Positions 43,578 through 52,647 of a stretch of DNA of 64,000 nucleotides are shown here, piece after piece (positions within the stretch are counted from its first letter, which is position 1; each line of letters starts with the position of its first letter). Source of the DNA: Photobacterium obscurum (GTDB lineage: Bacteria > Pseudomonadota > Gammaproteobacteria > Enterobacterales > Vibrionaceae); contig NZ_JAKRRW010000021.1 of the NCBI RefSeq assembly GCF_026191635.1, positions 37,974 through 101,973 of the forward strand, read 5' to 3'. The notes below the pieces were generated by a model. It worked only from the letters and a program-made list of their open reading frames with translations. It was not told where the DNA came from and made no database searches. The position numbers were made by a program, and so were the translations under genes.

Positions 43578-45680
43578 ATGAATAAGAATAAATTACTTCC
43601 CGTAATTGTATCTATCGCCATACTCGGGGTTAATGGGGCTGTGTTGGCTGCTGGAGGTGGCGGTGTACTTGCCGATCCCGGTGCTGCAGAAGGAAAGCAT
43701 TTTGATCCTAAAGGAAAGCTACCATCAGAATTTACCATTAAATCTCAGCAGCAACTAAAAGAGGCCCTTCCATTTTCGGATACACGTGATTTTGATGAGG
43801 CTAAAAAGGGATTTATAGTGGCTCCTGACTATAAACAAATAAAAGCCGAAGCCGGAAATATTGCCTGGGATATGGCGAGTTACGAATGGCTGCTGGAGGA
43901 TAAAACGTTCGACAGTATCCACCCATCGCTTCAGCGTCAGGCAATACTCAATATGGCCTATGGCCTGTATGAAGTGGTTCCCGATAAAATTTATCAGGTA
44001 CGTGGATTTGATCTCGCCAATATTAGTTTTATTAAAGGGGATACCGGTTGGATCATCATTGATCCGCTGACTGCCAAGGAAACGGCAGCTGCCGCGCTCA
44101 AGCTAGCCAATGAAAAATTGGGTGAGAGGCCTGTTGTCGCGGTGATCTATTCACATTCTCATGCCGATCATTTTGGTGGAGTCCGTGGCGTCGTTGACGA
44201 AGAAGCGTTAAAGGCTGGTAAAGTGCAAATAATTGCCCCTGATGGTTTCATGACCCATGCTGTTTCTGAGAACGTGTATGCCGGTAACGCGATGAACCGA
44301 AGGTTGTTCTTCCAATATGGTGTGTTATTGCCGCGCAGTCCTTTTGGTCATGTTGATCAGTCGATAGGTAAGAATACCGCAGCAGGAACGACTGGCCTGC
44401 TACCACCCACGGTTACCATCAAAGAAGACATTGAAGAGATGACTGTCGATGGGGTGAAAATGATCTTTCAAAACACCCCCGGAACCGAGGCACCAGCTGA
44501 GATGAATACCTATTTCCCTGATCTCAAAACTTTTTGGGCTGCCGAGAACATAACCGGGACGGTACATAATATTTATACCCTGCGTGGCGCGCTGATCCGT
44601 GATGCGCTGGAATGGTCAAAGCAGATCAACAAAGCACTGTACATGTTTGGTCAAGAGGCTGAGGTGATGTTTGCTTCACACAGTTGGCCACGATGGGGCA
44701 ATGAACGTATCCAGGAAATTATGCGTTCGCAGCGGGATATCTATGCCAACCTCAACAATGAGGTGCTGCATCTGGCCAATCAGGGAGTGACAATCAATGA
44801 GATCCACAATGAGTACAAGCCGCCTAAAAGCCTTCAGCAGCAATGGTCAGCGCACAGCTATCATGGTTCTGAACAGCATAATAGCCGTGCAGTCGTTAAT
44901 CGCTATTTAGGTTACTGGGATGGCAATCCGGCAACGCTGATCCCACTGTCACCTCGTGATTCAGGCCCCTTATATGTTGAAATGATGGGGGGAGCCGACA
45001 AGATCATCAGCAAAGGGCAGGAGCTGTATGAGAAGGGTGAATACCTGATGGCGTCTGAGATCTTGAATAAACTGGTATACGGGGAGCCCGATAACCAGAA
45101 AGCCAAGGATTTGCTTGCTGATGCTTTCGAACAGATTGGCTATCAGCAAGAGAGCCCAAGCGTGCGTAACAGCTTTCTCGCCGCAGCGTACGAGTTGCGC
45201 CAGGGGATCCCGACGGGCGCCTCTCCTAAAACCTCGGGGCCGGATATGATTAAGGCGATGTCGACGGACTTGTGGTTAGATTTTCTGGCTATTCGGCTTG
45301 AAAGCGAACAGGCTGACGGCATTAATTTCGTCATTAATCTGATCACACCCGACAACGATGAAAAATATGCCGTCGAATTAAGTAATGCAACGCTTACTAA
45401 TATAAAAGGTTTTGTTGCTGATTCAGCAGATCTGACGATCACGATTAACCGCTCAGATCTTGAACCGGTGATGATGGGGGGCGTTACCCTGGACGAGCAA
45501 ATAAAAAATGGCAAAGCAAAGCTTGACGGTGACAGAAAGCCTCTCGATCAACTGAAGTCGATGCTAGCGAATTTTACCCCTGATTTCGAGATGATGCCTG
45601 GCACGAAAAAAGGGAAATCGCTTCAACCTGAAACCAACACGTTTGCTCAACCTGAGCTTGGTCATACCGATGGCGGTTAA
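43578..45680 (+). CDS. Secreted alkylsulfatase (SdsA/YjcS-like metallo-beta-lactamase fold)
   Basis: The 700-residue protein has a signal peptide (LLPVIVSIAILGVNGAVLAAG) and the dinuclear zinc motif H193-S-H195-A-D197-H198 (SHSHADHFGG). Further family segments are MIFQNTPGTEAPAEMN, FWAAENITGTVHN and FASHSWPRWGN. The C-terminal ~130 residues look like the SCP2-like domain of SdsA enzymes. It should hydrolyse alkyl sulfates such as dodecyl sulfate in the periplasm. It is transcribed alone, and AAAAGGTG precedes the ATG. Confidence 0.9.
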   Translation: MNKNKLLPVIVSIAILGVNGAVLAAGGGGVLADPGAAEGKHFDPKGKLPSEFTIKSQQQLKEALPFSDTRDFDEAKKGFIVAPDYKQIKAEAGNIAWDMASYEWLLEDKTFDSIHPSLQRQAILNMAYGLYEVVPDKIYQVRGFDLANISFIKGDTGWIIIDPLTAKETAAAALKLANEKLGERPVVAVIYSHSHADHFGGVRGVVDEEALKAGKVQIIAPDGFMTHAVSENVYAGNAMNRRLFFQYGVLLPRSPFGHVDQSIGKNTAAGTTGLLPPTVTIKEDIEEMTVDGVKMIFQNTPGTEAPAEMNTYFPDLKTFWAAENITGTVHNIYTLRGALIRDALEWSKQINKALYMFGQEAEVMFASHSWPRWGNERIQEIMRSQRDIYANLNNEVLHLANQGVTINEIHNEYKPPKSLQQQWSAHSYHGSEQHNSRAVVNRYLGYWDGNPATLIPLSPRDSGPLYVEMMGGADKIISKGQELYEKGEYLMASEILNKLVYGEPDNQKAKDLLADAFEQIGYQQESPSVRNSFLAAAYELRQGIPTGASPKTSGPDMIKAMSTDLWLDFLAIRLESEQADGINFVINLITPDNDEKYAVELSNATLTNIKGFVADSADLTITINRSDLEPVMMGGVTLDEQIKNGKAKLDGDRKPLDQLKSMLANFTPDFEMMPGTKKGKSLQPETNTFAQPELGHTDGG

Positions 45681-45798
45681 GCTGGCCTGATAATTCTTGT
45701 TGTCATGGATAAAAGAAGGGGGAGTACGATGTGCTTCCCTTTTACTTATATAACAATATGATAATGTTGAATGTTCCATTGCGCCTCAAGGAGGGAGC

Positions 45799-46176
45799 AT
45801 GCGTCAACAATATCATTTTCGCCAATCTAAGAAGGGGCTTATTGCCTGGGACGTTTTTCGGTTAATTACGCTTGCCAAGCCGTTGGTTGTTAAAGACTAT
45901 CCACTCGGAAAAATCAGCGAACTTGATGAATCGTTCTGGTATGACTTGGGCGGCGCCTCCCCGACCTGTAAGAATATCCTTGAGCATGCTGTTCTGATAG
46001 ATAGTGCAGACTTATCATATCCGATTATTTTGTGCCGTGAGGGACGGGTAATGGATGGGATGCACCGGGTTTGCAAAGCCTATAAGCAAGGAGAGCAAAC
46101 AATTAAAGCGGTACAGTTTGAACAGGATATCGAACCCGACTATGTTGGCGTTGATCCTGACGAGCTACCTTATTGA
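45799..46176 (+). CDS. Small conserved protein with a ParB/sulfiredoxin-like motif
   Basis: I do not recognise this 125-residue protein by name. VMDGMHRVCKAYKQG near residues 84-98 resembles the DG-x-HR-x-AY motif of ParB/sulfiredoxin-like domains, and the C-terminus is acidic (DPDELPY). It has no signal or membrane segment. AAGGAGG before the ATG at 45799 is strong. A glyoxalase-fold gene follows 34 bp downstream and may share its transcript. Confidence 0.65.
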   Translation: MRQQYHFRQSKKGLIAWDVFRLITLAKPLVVKDYPLGKISELDESFWYDLGGASPTCKNILEHAVLIDSADLSYPIILCREGRVMDGMHRVCKAYKQGEQTIKAVQFEQDIEPDYVGVDPDELPY

Positions 46177-46210
46177 GGCTGTAATAAAATAGGATACAAA
46201 CGGGAGCGTT

Positions 46211-46594
46211 ATGCTTAAAGGGATCCACCATGCGGCTATTATTTGTGCCGACTATACCAAGTCAAAACACTTTTATGTGAATATTCTTGGCTTGTCGGTG
46301 ATTGCCGAAAATTATCGACAAGCCCGAAATTCTTACAAGCTGGATTTGCGACTACCTGATGGCTGTCAGGTTGAGCTGTTTTCTTTTCCCTCTCCGCCAG
46401 CAAGGCCTAGCTTTCCAGAGGCCAGAGGGTTAAGACATTTGGCTTTTACTGTCGATTCAGTCGAAGCATTTACAGCGTACCTTGAGAGTCACCGCGTTGA
46501 CGTTGAGCCAATTCGGGTAGATGAATTTACCGGAAGAAAATACACTTTCTTCCAGGATCCTGACGGGCTTCCTCTTGAGTTATATGAGGGCTAG
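46211..46594 (+). CDS. yaeR: VOC-family (glyoxalase-like) protein YaeR
   Basis: The 127-residue single VOC domain matches E. coli YaeR (GloA2) in length and sequence. It includes IHHAAIICADYTKSKHFY, LRLPDGCQVELFSFPSPPARPS, LRHLAFTVD and FFQDPDGLPLELYEG. Metal-ligand His and Glu residues are in the expected places. It probably acts on a glutathione or methylglyoxal-type adduct, but its substrate is not established. GGGAGCG precedes the ATG. Confidence 0.86.
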   Translation: MLKGIHHAAIICADYTKSKHFYVNILGLSVIAENYRQARNSYKLDLRLPDGCQVELFSFPSPPARPSFPEARGLRHLAFTVDSVEAFTAYLESHRVDVEPIRVDEFTGRKYTFFQDPDGLPLELYEG

Positions 46595-46892
46595 TTAGAG
46601 ATTGGGGTTTATATGTTCAATGGTAATGGGTTACGTTGTAACACATTGTTATCTGAATGAGCTATAGGCGTCGGAGTGCATAGGCATTGCGCCATCTAGA
46701 TGTTCTCGATAGTGCGACTGCCTTGGTTACTTTGTCGCAAAGCAATATAGCGAAGAACCATCAATCAATACGATGTCTGCAATTGCAAAATATTTCTCTG
46801 AAAGTTGTAAAAATGCAGGCCTTTGTCGTGCAGTAAGCTTTGCATCATCCATTACTCTTTAAATACAGATCGAGCAAAGTGAAGGTGGCAGC
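46595..46892. other. kdgK upstream region with a doubtful small minus-strand frame
   Basis: A 41-codon frame on the minus strand (46852 to 46727) begins MDDAKLTARQ and, past its TAA, stays open for another 25 codons, as if a ~67-residue gene carried one nonsense codon. I recognise no family. Its 5' end lies 41 bp from the kdgK start on the other strand. Otherwise I see no element here. Confidence 0.25.
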
Positions 46893-47813
46893 GTGAAAAT
46901 TGCTTTTTTTGGTGAGTGTATGGTTGAGCTGAGTGGACAGCCATTACAGAGAACCTTTGGCGGCGATACCTTAAATACTGCCCTGTATCTTTCTCGATTA
47001 GGCATTTCCCGTGATCTTGCTGTCAGTTATGCAACGGCATTAGGGGTCGATAACATTAGCCTTGATATGATGGAGTCATGGCAGGCTGAGTGCATCGACA
47101 CTTCGCTGGTACGTAAAGTGACGAATAAGCTTCCAGGTTTGTATCTGGTCGAAACAGAACCCAGTGGCGAGCGTCATTTTCATTACTGGCGTAATGATAG
47201 CGCGGCAAAGTTTTATTTTTCGGCGCTGTCATCGCCGCTTGAACAAGCAATTGACGAGCACCGTTTCGATGCCTTGTACATCAGCGGGATAAGCCTGGCC
47301 ATTTTGGCGGAAGAGGCCAAAGCGGTGCTGATCACCTTGCTTGATAAGCATATATGCAATGGCGGCAAGGTTTTGTTTAACAATAATTTCCGCCCGCAGT
47401 TATGGACATCAAAACAGGCTCAGTATTGGTATTCACAAGTTTTGCCTTTTGTTGATATCGCGCTGATCACTGAAAATGATGATCGCAAAGTGTGGGGTAA
47501 TACTGACATTACTGAGCGCTGTCAGCGTTTTGGTTGTCATGAAGTTGTGATTTTGCGGGGGAGTGAACCTTGCAAAGTGGCTACCGATCTCCAGTCACCT
47601 GAAACAGATACATTTTATATTGCAGCTAATCAGGTCGACAAAGTGATAGATACCTGCGCGGCAGGAGATTCTTTTGCGGCAGGATATCTGGCTGGACGGT
47701 TAAGCGGAGGCTCGGCAGCAACGGCGGCCGAGCTTGGCCATCATTTGGCCTCGATTGTTATTCAGTATCCCGGGGCGATTATTCCGCCAGAGGCAATGAA
47801 AGAGTTAATGTAA
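46893..47813 (+). CDS. kdgK: 2-keto-3-deoxygluconate kinase
   Basis: The 306-residue ribokinase-family enzyme has an N-terminal GGDTLNTA substrate loop, DALYISGISLA and the catalytic CAAGDSFAAGYLAG near the C-terminus. It phosphorylates KDG to KDPG, which the adjacent eda product cleaves. The start is a GTG at 46893 behind GAAGGTGG. eda follows 25 bp downstream, forming a two-gene Entner-Doudoroff/hexuronate module; the earlier uronate enzymes are not in the window. Confidence 0.93.
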   Translation: MKIAFFGECMVELSGQPLQRTFGGDTLNTALYLSRLGISRDLAVSYATALGVDNISLDMMESWQAECIDTSLVRKVTNKLPGLYLVETEPSGERHFHYWRNDSAAKFYFSALSSPLEQAIDEHRFDALYISGISLAILAEEAKAVLITLLDKHICNGGKVLFNNNFRPQLWTSKQAQYWYSQVLPFVDIALITENDDRKVWGNTDITERCQRFGCHEVVILRGSEPCKVATDLQSPETDTFYIAANQVDKVIDTCAAGDSFAAGYLAGRLSGGSAATAAELGHHLASIVIQYPGAIIPPEAMKELM

Positions 47814-47838
47814 ATTAGAACAAAGGGAACAAGAGCTA

Positions 47839-48471
47839 ATGTCTCAGCAATTGATCGATAAATTAAAAGCATTCAAAGTTATTCCGGTTATTCAAATCAA
47901 CAGTATTGAGCAGGCAGTGCCGTTGGCAAAGACGCTGGTGGAGAATGGACTACCGGTTGCCGAAGTCACTTTCCGTACCGAGGCAGCAGCCGAAGCGATC
48001 CGATTGATGCGTGAAGCGTACCCAGAGATGTGTATTGGCGCGGGTACGGTACTGAATGCTGATCAGGTGGATCGTGCCAAAGAAGCGGGAGCGGAGTTTG
48101 TTGTTGCTCCCGGTCTGAATCCCAATACCGTTCGTTATTGTCAGAAACTGGCTATTCCGATGGTGCCGGGGATTAATAACCCCAGCCAGATTGAACAGGC
48201 TCTGGAGCTCGGGCTGACCTTTTTGAAATTCTTCCCGGCTGAAGCCTCTGGTGGCATTAATATGATTAAGTCTTTGTTGGCCCCCTATGTTGATATCGCG
48301 GTGATGCCGACGGGGGGAATTGGCAAAGCCAATGTTTGTGATTACTTGGCGATTGAGCGTGTCCATTGCTGCGGTGGTACCTGGATGGTGGCACCCAAGT
48401 TGATTGAAGCTGGTGACTGGGATGAGATTGGTCGCTTGGTGCGTGAAGCGGTTGAGCTGGTAAATAGTTAA
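47839..48471 (+). CDS. eda: KHG/KDPG aldolase
   Basis: The 210-residue class I aldolase has the Schiff-base lysine K130 in FLKFFPAEASGG, the catalytic Glu segment AEVTFRTEAA, GAGTVLNADQ and MPTGGI. It splits KDPG to pyruvate and glyceraldehyde-3-phosphate in the cytoplasm. It is co-oriented with kdgK; AAGGGAAC precedes the ATG. Confidence 0.95.
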   Translation: MSQQLIDKLKAFKVIPVIQINSIEQAVPLAKTLVENGLPVAEVTFRTEAAAEAIRLMREAYPEMCIGAGTVLNADQVDRAKEAGAEFVVAPGLNPNTVRYCQKLAIPMVPGINNPSQIEQALELGLTFLKFFPAEASGGINMIKSLLAPYVDIAVMPTGGIGKANVCDYLAIERVHCCGGTWMVAPKLIEAGDWDEIGRLVREAVELVNS

Positions 48472-48801
48472 TTTTAACTCTTTACAGCAGCCCTAGAGAT
48501 AGATGCTGTATTGGCGCTGCTGGAGCAGTGAAAATTCGAAGTGTGATCTGGGTTTGCCTTTATATGTTTAGTTGAATAATTACAACATTGTTTGTATCTC
48601 AGGAATGAGAACGAGATATTTACAGCGCTTTAAATATACATGAAGCCAAATTGACGTCTAATTAGTGACTTATGAATGTTGGATTGATTCAGAATAAGTA
48701 GGACGCTAGCCTAAAGTGGTCAATTCGCAAGCAGTAAATCCATAAAAACAAGGCTGTTGTGCATAATTCAATCAAACAAAATAAAATCTACTATTTTGCT
48801 G
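48472..48801. other. Intergenic DNA before the tRNA operon
   Basis: I see no gene, RNA or clear repeat in this stretch apart from weak, unassigned inverted repeats near 48,500. Confidence 0.55.
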
Positions 48802-48829
48802 TTGACTCATGAAGCGCAATCCGTAGAAT
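48802..48829 (+). promoter_or_regulatory. Promoter of the tRNA operon
   Basis: TTGACT, 16 bases, TAGAAT: a good sigma-70 promoter about 50 bases before the first mature tRNA. Confidence 0.75.
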
Positions 48830-48882
48830 GCATCCCATACCGCAACGGGGAGACCCAGTTGATGGTGAGTATGAAGGTAGCT

Positions 48883-48956
48883 GGCGCGTTGGCAGAGTGG
48901 CTATGCAGCGGATTGCAAATCCGTGGACCTCGGTTCGACTCCGGGACGCGCCTCCA
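48883..48956 (+). tRNA. tRNA-Cys (GCA)
   Basis: A 74-base cloverleaf: acceptor GGCGCGT pairs with ACGCGCC, the anticodon loop TTGCAAA reads GCA, the T arm contains GGTTCGACT, and CCA is encoded. Confidence 0.97.
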
Positions 48957-48970
48957 TCATACCTCAATTT

Positions 48971-49046
48971 GCGACACTAGCTCAGCTGGTAGAGCGCAAC
49001 CTTGCCAAGGTTGAGGTCACGAGTTCGAACCTCGTGTGTCGCTCCA
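48971..49046 (+). tRNA. tRNA-Gly (GCC)
   Basis: A 76-base cloverleaf: acceptor GCGACAC pairs with GTGTCGC, anticodon GCC in a CTTGCCAAG loop context, T arm with AGTTCGAAC, and CCA encoded. It lies 14 bases after tRNA-Cys, in one transcript. Confidence 0.97.
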
Positions 49047-49136
49047 AATTTTGCGATATTGGATTTTAATTAGTGTTCAGTATCTAGATGGTGTCTAACT
49101 TAAATCAGTTAAGCGCATCGCAATCAAGAATTGCGT

Positions 49137-49223
49137 GCCCTGGTGGTGGAATTGGTAGACACAAGGGATTTAAAATCCCTCGACGTTCGCGTTGTGCCGG
49201 TTCAAGTCCGGCCCGGGGCACCA
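49137..49223 (+). tRNA. tRNA-Leu (TAA)
   Basis: An 87-base class II tRNA with a long variable arm: acceptor GCCCTGG pairs with CCGGGGC, anticodon loop TTTAAAA reads TAA, and CCA is encoded. It is the last tRNA of the operon. Confidence 0.97.
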
Positions 49224-49230
49224 TCTCATT

Positions 49231-49260
49231 AAAAGGCTTACCGAAAGGTAAGCCTTTTTT
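49231..49260 (+). terminator. Terminator of the tRNA operon
   Basis: The perfect 12-bp stem AAAAGGCTTACC-gaaa-GGTAAGCCTTTT, with a stable GAAA loop and T tract, lies 7 bases after tRNA-Leu. Confidence 0.92.
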
Positions 49261-49287
49261 CGTTGTACCTATACGATAACAACGAAA

Positions 49288-49309
49288 AAGGCTATCTGAT
49301 GACAGCCTT
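49288..49309 (-). terminator. Terminator of the outer-membrane beta-barrel gene
   Basis: On the minus strand, AAGGCT-N10-AGCCTT is followed by TTTCGTT, 33 bases past the stop of the gene at 49342. Confidence 0.7.
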
Positions 49310-49341
49310 ATTTTGTTTTTAATACAGAATGGCAAAGACAG

Positions 49342-49929
49342 TTAGAATTTGTATGAAGCGCCCAGATAGAACGAACCTACAGTAACATCATAGCTACGAA
49401 CTGTATAAGAGGAGATCTTTTCCTCGATACCAAACAGATCACCCTCATAAGCCAGGCGCATGCTGAATCCATTTAACATTGCAGGCGCATAATCAAGGCC
49501 AAGGCCATAATGGATAGCACCACCGCTATCGCCATCCAACCTTTCTTCTGACTGGCTTAAATCAACCGCCGACAGGCCAGCCAGAGCAAACGGACGAAGG
49601 CCGTTGCTGAAGGTATAACCGACATTGGCAGATACCGAGAATGAGGTTGGGTCTATTTGATAATTGTCTGCCTGGCTATCAATCTCTCCGTAGGTAGTGT
49701 AAGACGCCTCAATACCAATGATTCTGTTAAATTGATAACCAGAAAAAATCTTGAAGCTGTTATCCTTTTCATCAAATGATGTATCGTATACTTCGCCGTT
49801 CCAGCCATCATCCTCGAAGCTGGTGCTACCAACACCTAAACCAACATAAAAGCCTCTGACATCTTGTGCTGCAGCGAAAGAACTCGTCGACGCAAGAAGT
49901 AATGGAATTAAACAAACTACTTTTTTCAT
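49342..49929 (-). CDS. Outer-membrane beta-barrel protein (OmpA-like transmembrane domain)
   Basis: The 195-residue protein has a signal peptide (KKVVCLIPLLLASTSSFAAA), alternating aromatic/hydrophobic strands and a terminal Phe (SFYLGASYKF). It begins GFYVGLGVGSTSFEDD, the start of 8-stranded barrels of the OmpA/OmpX type. It lacks a peptidoglycan-binding OmpA C-terminal domain. Its function may be adhesion or surface stability; no neighbour hints at a role. Confidence 0.82.
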   Translation of the reverse strand: MKKVVCLIPLLLASTSSFAAAQDVRGFYVGLGVGSTSFEDDGWNGEVYDTSFDEKDNSFKIFSGYQFNRIIGIEASYTTYGEIDSQADNYQIDPTSFSVSANVGYTFSNGLRPFALAGLSAVDLSQSEERLDGDSGGAIHYGLGLDYAPAMLNGFSMRLAYEGDLFGIEEKISSYTVRSYDVTVGSFYLGASYKF

Positions 49930-50264
49930 ATTTTCTTCTTTTAATTACGTGTGGATATACCTAACACTTTAATTGACTCAATAAAGCCGGCTTATTGTAT
50001 TCATTTTTGATATTAAATTAAGTGCACAGATCAAGAAAGGTTAAGAGTTGGGTAATAGATTTGGCTGTTGATGACAGGAATGGCGAGATTTATCCCTGCA
50101 GGGGATGGTTTTGCTGCTCATTATTTATTCGGTAGTGATTTGCTGAAGGTGGAGGGGATAAGTGAGCCCTGAAAGTTAACATGACTACTTCTGCGAAATT
50201 GATCGCTAGTTAGTTTGTGTATAAGGTTAAATTAACCAAACTATTTCAGGTGCAAGGACTCGCG
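49930..50264. other. Divergent intergenic DNA between the barrel gene and pxpA
   Basis: Contains the divergent promoters by position, but no distinctive operator or hairpin apart from a short TCCCTGCAGGGG-type palindrome near 50,093. Confidence 0.5.
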
Positions 50265-51005
50265 ATGAAATTGAATTGTGATATGGGTGAGAGTTTTGGT
50301 GCCTGGCAAATGGGTAATGATCAGGCGGTGATGCCGTGGATTGATATGGCGAATATTGCCTGCGGTTTCCATGCCTCTGATCCAGATATCATGGCCCAAA
50401 CTGTTGCGTGGGCGATTTCTCATCATGTCGAAATTGGGGCTCATCCCGGCTATGACGATAAGGTGGGCTTTGGTCGTCGCAGCGTTCCTCATTCACTGAC
50501 GTCGATTGCCCAGCTGGTGGCTTATCAGGCTGGTGCATTAAATGCGATTTGCCAGTTGCAGGGGAGCCGCATTAGCTATATCAAACCGCATGGAGCATTG
50601 TATAACGACATGATGGCGGACGAGGCGATCTTTGAAGCTATCATCAAAGCTGTTGCGGGCCTGAACCGAAATCAGCAAATTGATCTCAAGCTGATGATTT
50701 TGGCTAAATCGGATAATGCTAATTACCAGGAAATTGCGCAATATTATAAGGTTCAGCTGTTGTTGGAAGCCTTTGCGGACCGTGCATACAGTGAAGCAGG
50801 TTTGCTGGTCCCGCGAAGCCAACCGGGAGCCGTTTACTACAATACGGAACGTATTAAACAGCAGGTGGTTGAACTGGCACAGGGAAGGGTCACTACGATT
50901 TCTGGCGAAACGCTTTTCTTGAAGGCTGATACCGTGTGTGTTCACGGTGATAATGAGCAATCTATTGCTACCATCGCTGCCTTGCATAAGGTATTGAACC
51001 CATGA
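50265..51005 (+). CDS. pxpA: 5-oxoprolinase subunit A (LamB/YcsF family)
   Basis: The 246-residue protein opens MKLNCDMGESFGAW and contains NIACGFHASDP, IGAHPGYDD, YIKPHGALYND and CVHGDN, the LamB/YcsF signatures. I chose the ATG at 50265, 6 bases after AAGGA, over the GTG at 50217, because it starts the conserved domain exactly. With PxpB and PxpC it hydrolyses 5-oxoproline to glutamate with ATP. It overlaps pxpB by 4 bp. Confidence 0.95.
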   Translation: MKLNCDMGESFGAWQMGNDQAVMPWIDMANIACGFHASDPDIMAQTVAWAISHHVEIGAHPGYDDKVGFGRRSVPHSLTSIAQLVAYQAGALNAICQLQGSRISYIKPHGALYNDMMADEAIFEAIIKAVAGLNRNQQIDLKLMILAKSDNANYQEIAQYYKVQLLLEAFADRAYSEAGLLVPRSQPGAVYYNTERIKQQVVELAQGRVTTISGETLFLKADTVCVHGDNEQSIATIAALHKVLNP

Positions 51006-51709
51006 TACGTGTTGAACCAGTTTCGGAAACGTGTCTGATCGTGTATTTGGGTGAGCAGATAGATACGCAGTTGGCACCTCGGATAGGGCACTTATCTCAA
51101 TACTTAAAGGAGCATTTCTCCCAGTCGTTGGTAGAAGTGATCCCGTCTTACACCTCTCTCTTTATTCAATATCATCCCTGTTTAATGACCTACCACACTC
51201 TGCATACTGCCATCATGCAGTACGCTGATGCTATGCAACAGTCAGGTTCAGAGCCGTCCTCTCGAGTCGGTAAGTTGATCACATTGCCGGTCTTTTACCA
51301 TCATGAGGTTGGGCCGGATTTACCGATTGTTGCCAGTCAGCATGGCTTGTCCTTTAACCAGGTGGCTGAAGCTCATAGTAAGGCAATTTATACCGTGTGT
51401 GCGATTGGATTTGCGCCGGGCTTTGCCTTTCTGGCCTCCGTCGATTCACTAATCGCGACGCCAAGACGGGCAGAGCCCCGGTTGAAGATCCCCGCTGGCA
51501 GTGTTGGGATTGCCAATGAACAGACCGCCGTTTACCCAGCGGATTCACCGGGAGGTTGGCAGATCATTGGTAACTGTCCGCAGTCACTGTTTTCTCCACA
51601 GCAGCAGCCGATGACACCGTTTGAAGTTGGTGACCGGGTGAAGTTTCAACCGATCTCGAGAGATGAATTTTTGCATCAAGGAGGCGTGATTTGGCCGCAT
51701 TGGAAGTGA
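51002..51709 (+). CDS. pxpB: 5-oxoprolinase subunit B
   Basis: The 235-residue KipI/PxpB-family protein has VIPSYTSLFIQYHP, CAIGFAPGFAFLASVD, RLKIPAGSVGIANEQTAVYP and SPGGWQIIG. It forms the kinase-like complex with PxpC. Its start overlaps pxpA (ATGA), and its end overlaps pxpC by 19 bp. Confidence 0.94.
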   Translation: MIRVEPVSETCLIVYLGEQIDTQLAPRIGHLSQYLKEHFSQSLVEVIPSYTSLFIQYHPCLMTYHTLHTAIMQYADAMQQSGSEPSSRVGKLITLPVFYHHEVGPDLPIVASQHGLSFNQVAEAHSKAIYTVCAIGFAPGFAFLASVDSLIATPRRAEPRLKIPAGSVGIANEQTAVYPADSPGGWQIIGNCPQSLFSPQQQPMTPFEVGDRVKFQPISRDEFLHQGGVIWPHWK

Positions 51710-52635
51710 TACGCCCCGGCATGCTAACGTTAGTCCAGGATGTTGGTCGGCTAGGCGTCGGTGATCAGGGGCTAAGTCAGGGCGGAGCCGTTGATATTCA
51801 TGCCTACTGTTGGGCCAATTATCTGCTAGGTAATGAGATGGGCTGCCCGCAGTTGGAAATCACGTTAGGGCAGGCCAGTTTTAAAGCTCGTGGTGATTTG
51901 ATCTGCGCAATTACCGGAGCGGATATGGCGGCTACACTGGATGGTGAGCCTGTCGTTCCCTGGCGAAGCTTTCAATGGCGGGACGGGCAGGTATTAAAGT
52001 TGGCCTATCCCAGAGCAGGATTGCGTGCTTATCTGGCCGTAAAAGGCGGACTCGACGTGCCCACTACGCTAGGAAGCAGCTCAACAGTGGTACGAAATAG
52101 TATCGGTGGGATAGAGTCTGGCCGCGCTTTGCTGTCGGGGGATAGGTTGGATCTCAGACATTCAGTTGACGAAACGGTAGCATCCGATTTTGAATCTCAG
52201 TTTACCCCTATTCGGTTTATTCCTGACTATGCCAGCCCGGTACAGTTGCGGGTAATTGAGTCCTATCAGAGCATAAGCTTTTCGGATAAAGTAAAACAGA
52301 ATTTCTATCAGGGTGAGTATAAAATCTCTCAGCAAACTGATCGTATGGGATGTCGTTTGGAAGGACCGCCGATAGCTGGAGAAGCTGAAGGGATTATTTC
52401 TGAGGGGATTGCATACGGCGCTATTCAAATTCCACCCAATGGTCAGCCTATTATATTACTCAATGATCGCCAGACACTGGGCGGATACCCCAAACTGGGC
52501 TGTATTGCCCGGGTTGACATGCCGAAACTGGCTCAAGCCGCGCCGGGAAGTATGGTGCGATTTTCGCCTGGAGATTTAGATACATTGCAGCAGGAGTGGC
52601 AACTTTTTTCCCGTTTTTTTGCACTACCCTTTTAG
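51691..52635 (+). CDS. pxpC: 5-oxoprolinase subunit C
   Basis: The 314-residue KipA/PxpC-family protein begins LEVIRPGMLTLVQDVGRLG and contains GGLDVPTTLGSSST, YKISQQTDRMGCRL, ISEGIAYGAIQIPPNG and TLGGYPKLGCI. The start is TTG at 51691, unusual but preceded six bases away by a full AAGGAGG. It is the third gene of a coupled pxpABC operon; a gamma-glutamylcyclotransferase-like gene follows 12 bp later. Confidence 0.93.
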   Translation: MAALEVIRPGMLTLVQDVGRLGVGDQGLSQGGAVDIHAYCWANYLLGNEMGCPQLEITLGQASFKARGDLICAITGADMAATLDGEPVVPWRSFQWRDGQVLKLAYPRAGLRAYLAVKGGLDVPTTLGSSSTVVRNSIGGIESGRALLSGDRLDLRHSVDETVASDFESQFTPIRFIPDYASPVQLRVIESYQSISFSDKVKQNFYQGEYKISQQTDRMGCRLEGPPIAGEAEGIISEGIAYGAIQIPPNGQPIILLNDRQTLGGYPKLGCIARVDMPKLAQAAPGSMVRFSPGDLDTLQQEWQLFSRFFALPF

Positions 52636-52647
52636 CGGAGGTTACGT

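Noticed and set aside
48883..49223. tRNA-associated integrated element
   Set aside because: The tRNA genes end intact with a terminator and are followed by ordinary genes; no integrase or flanking attachment repeat was found.
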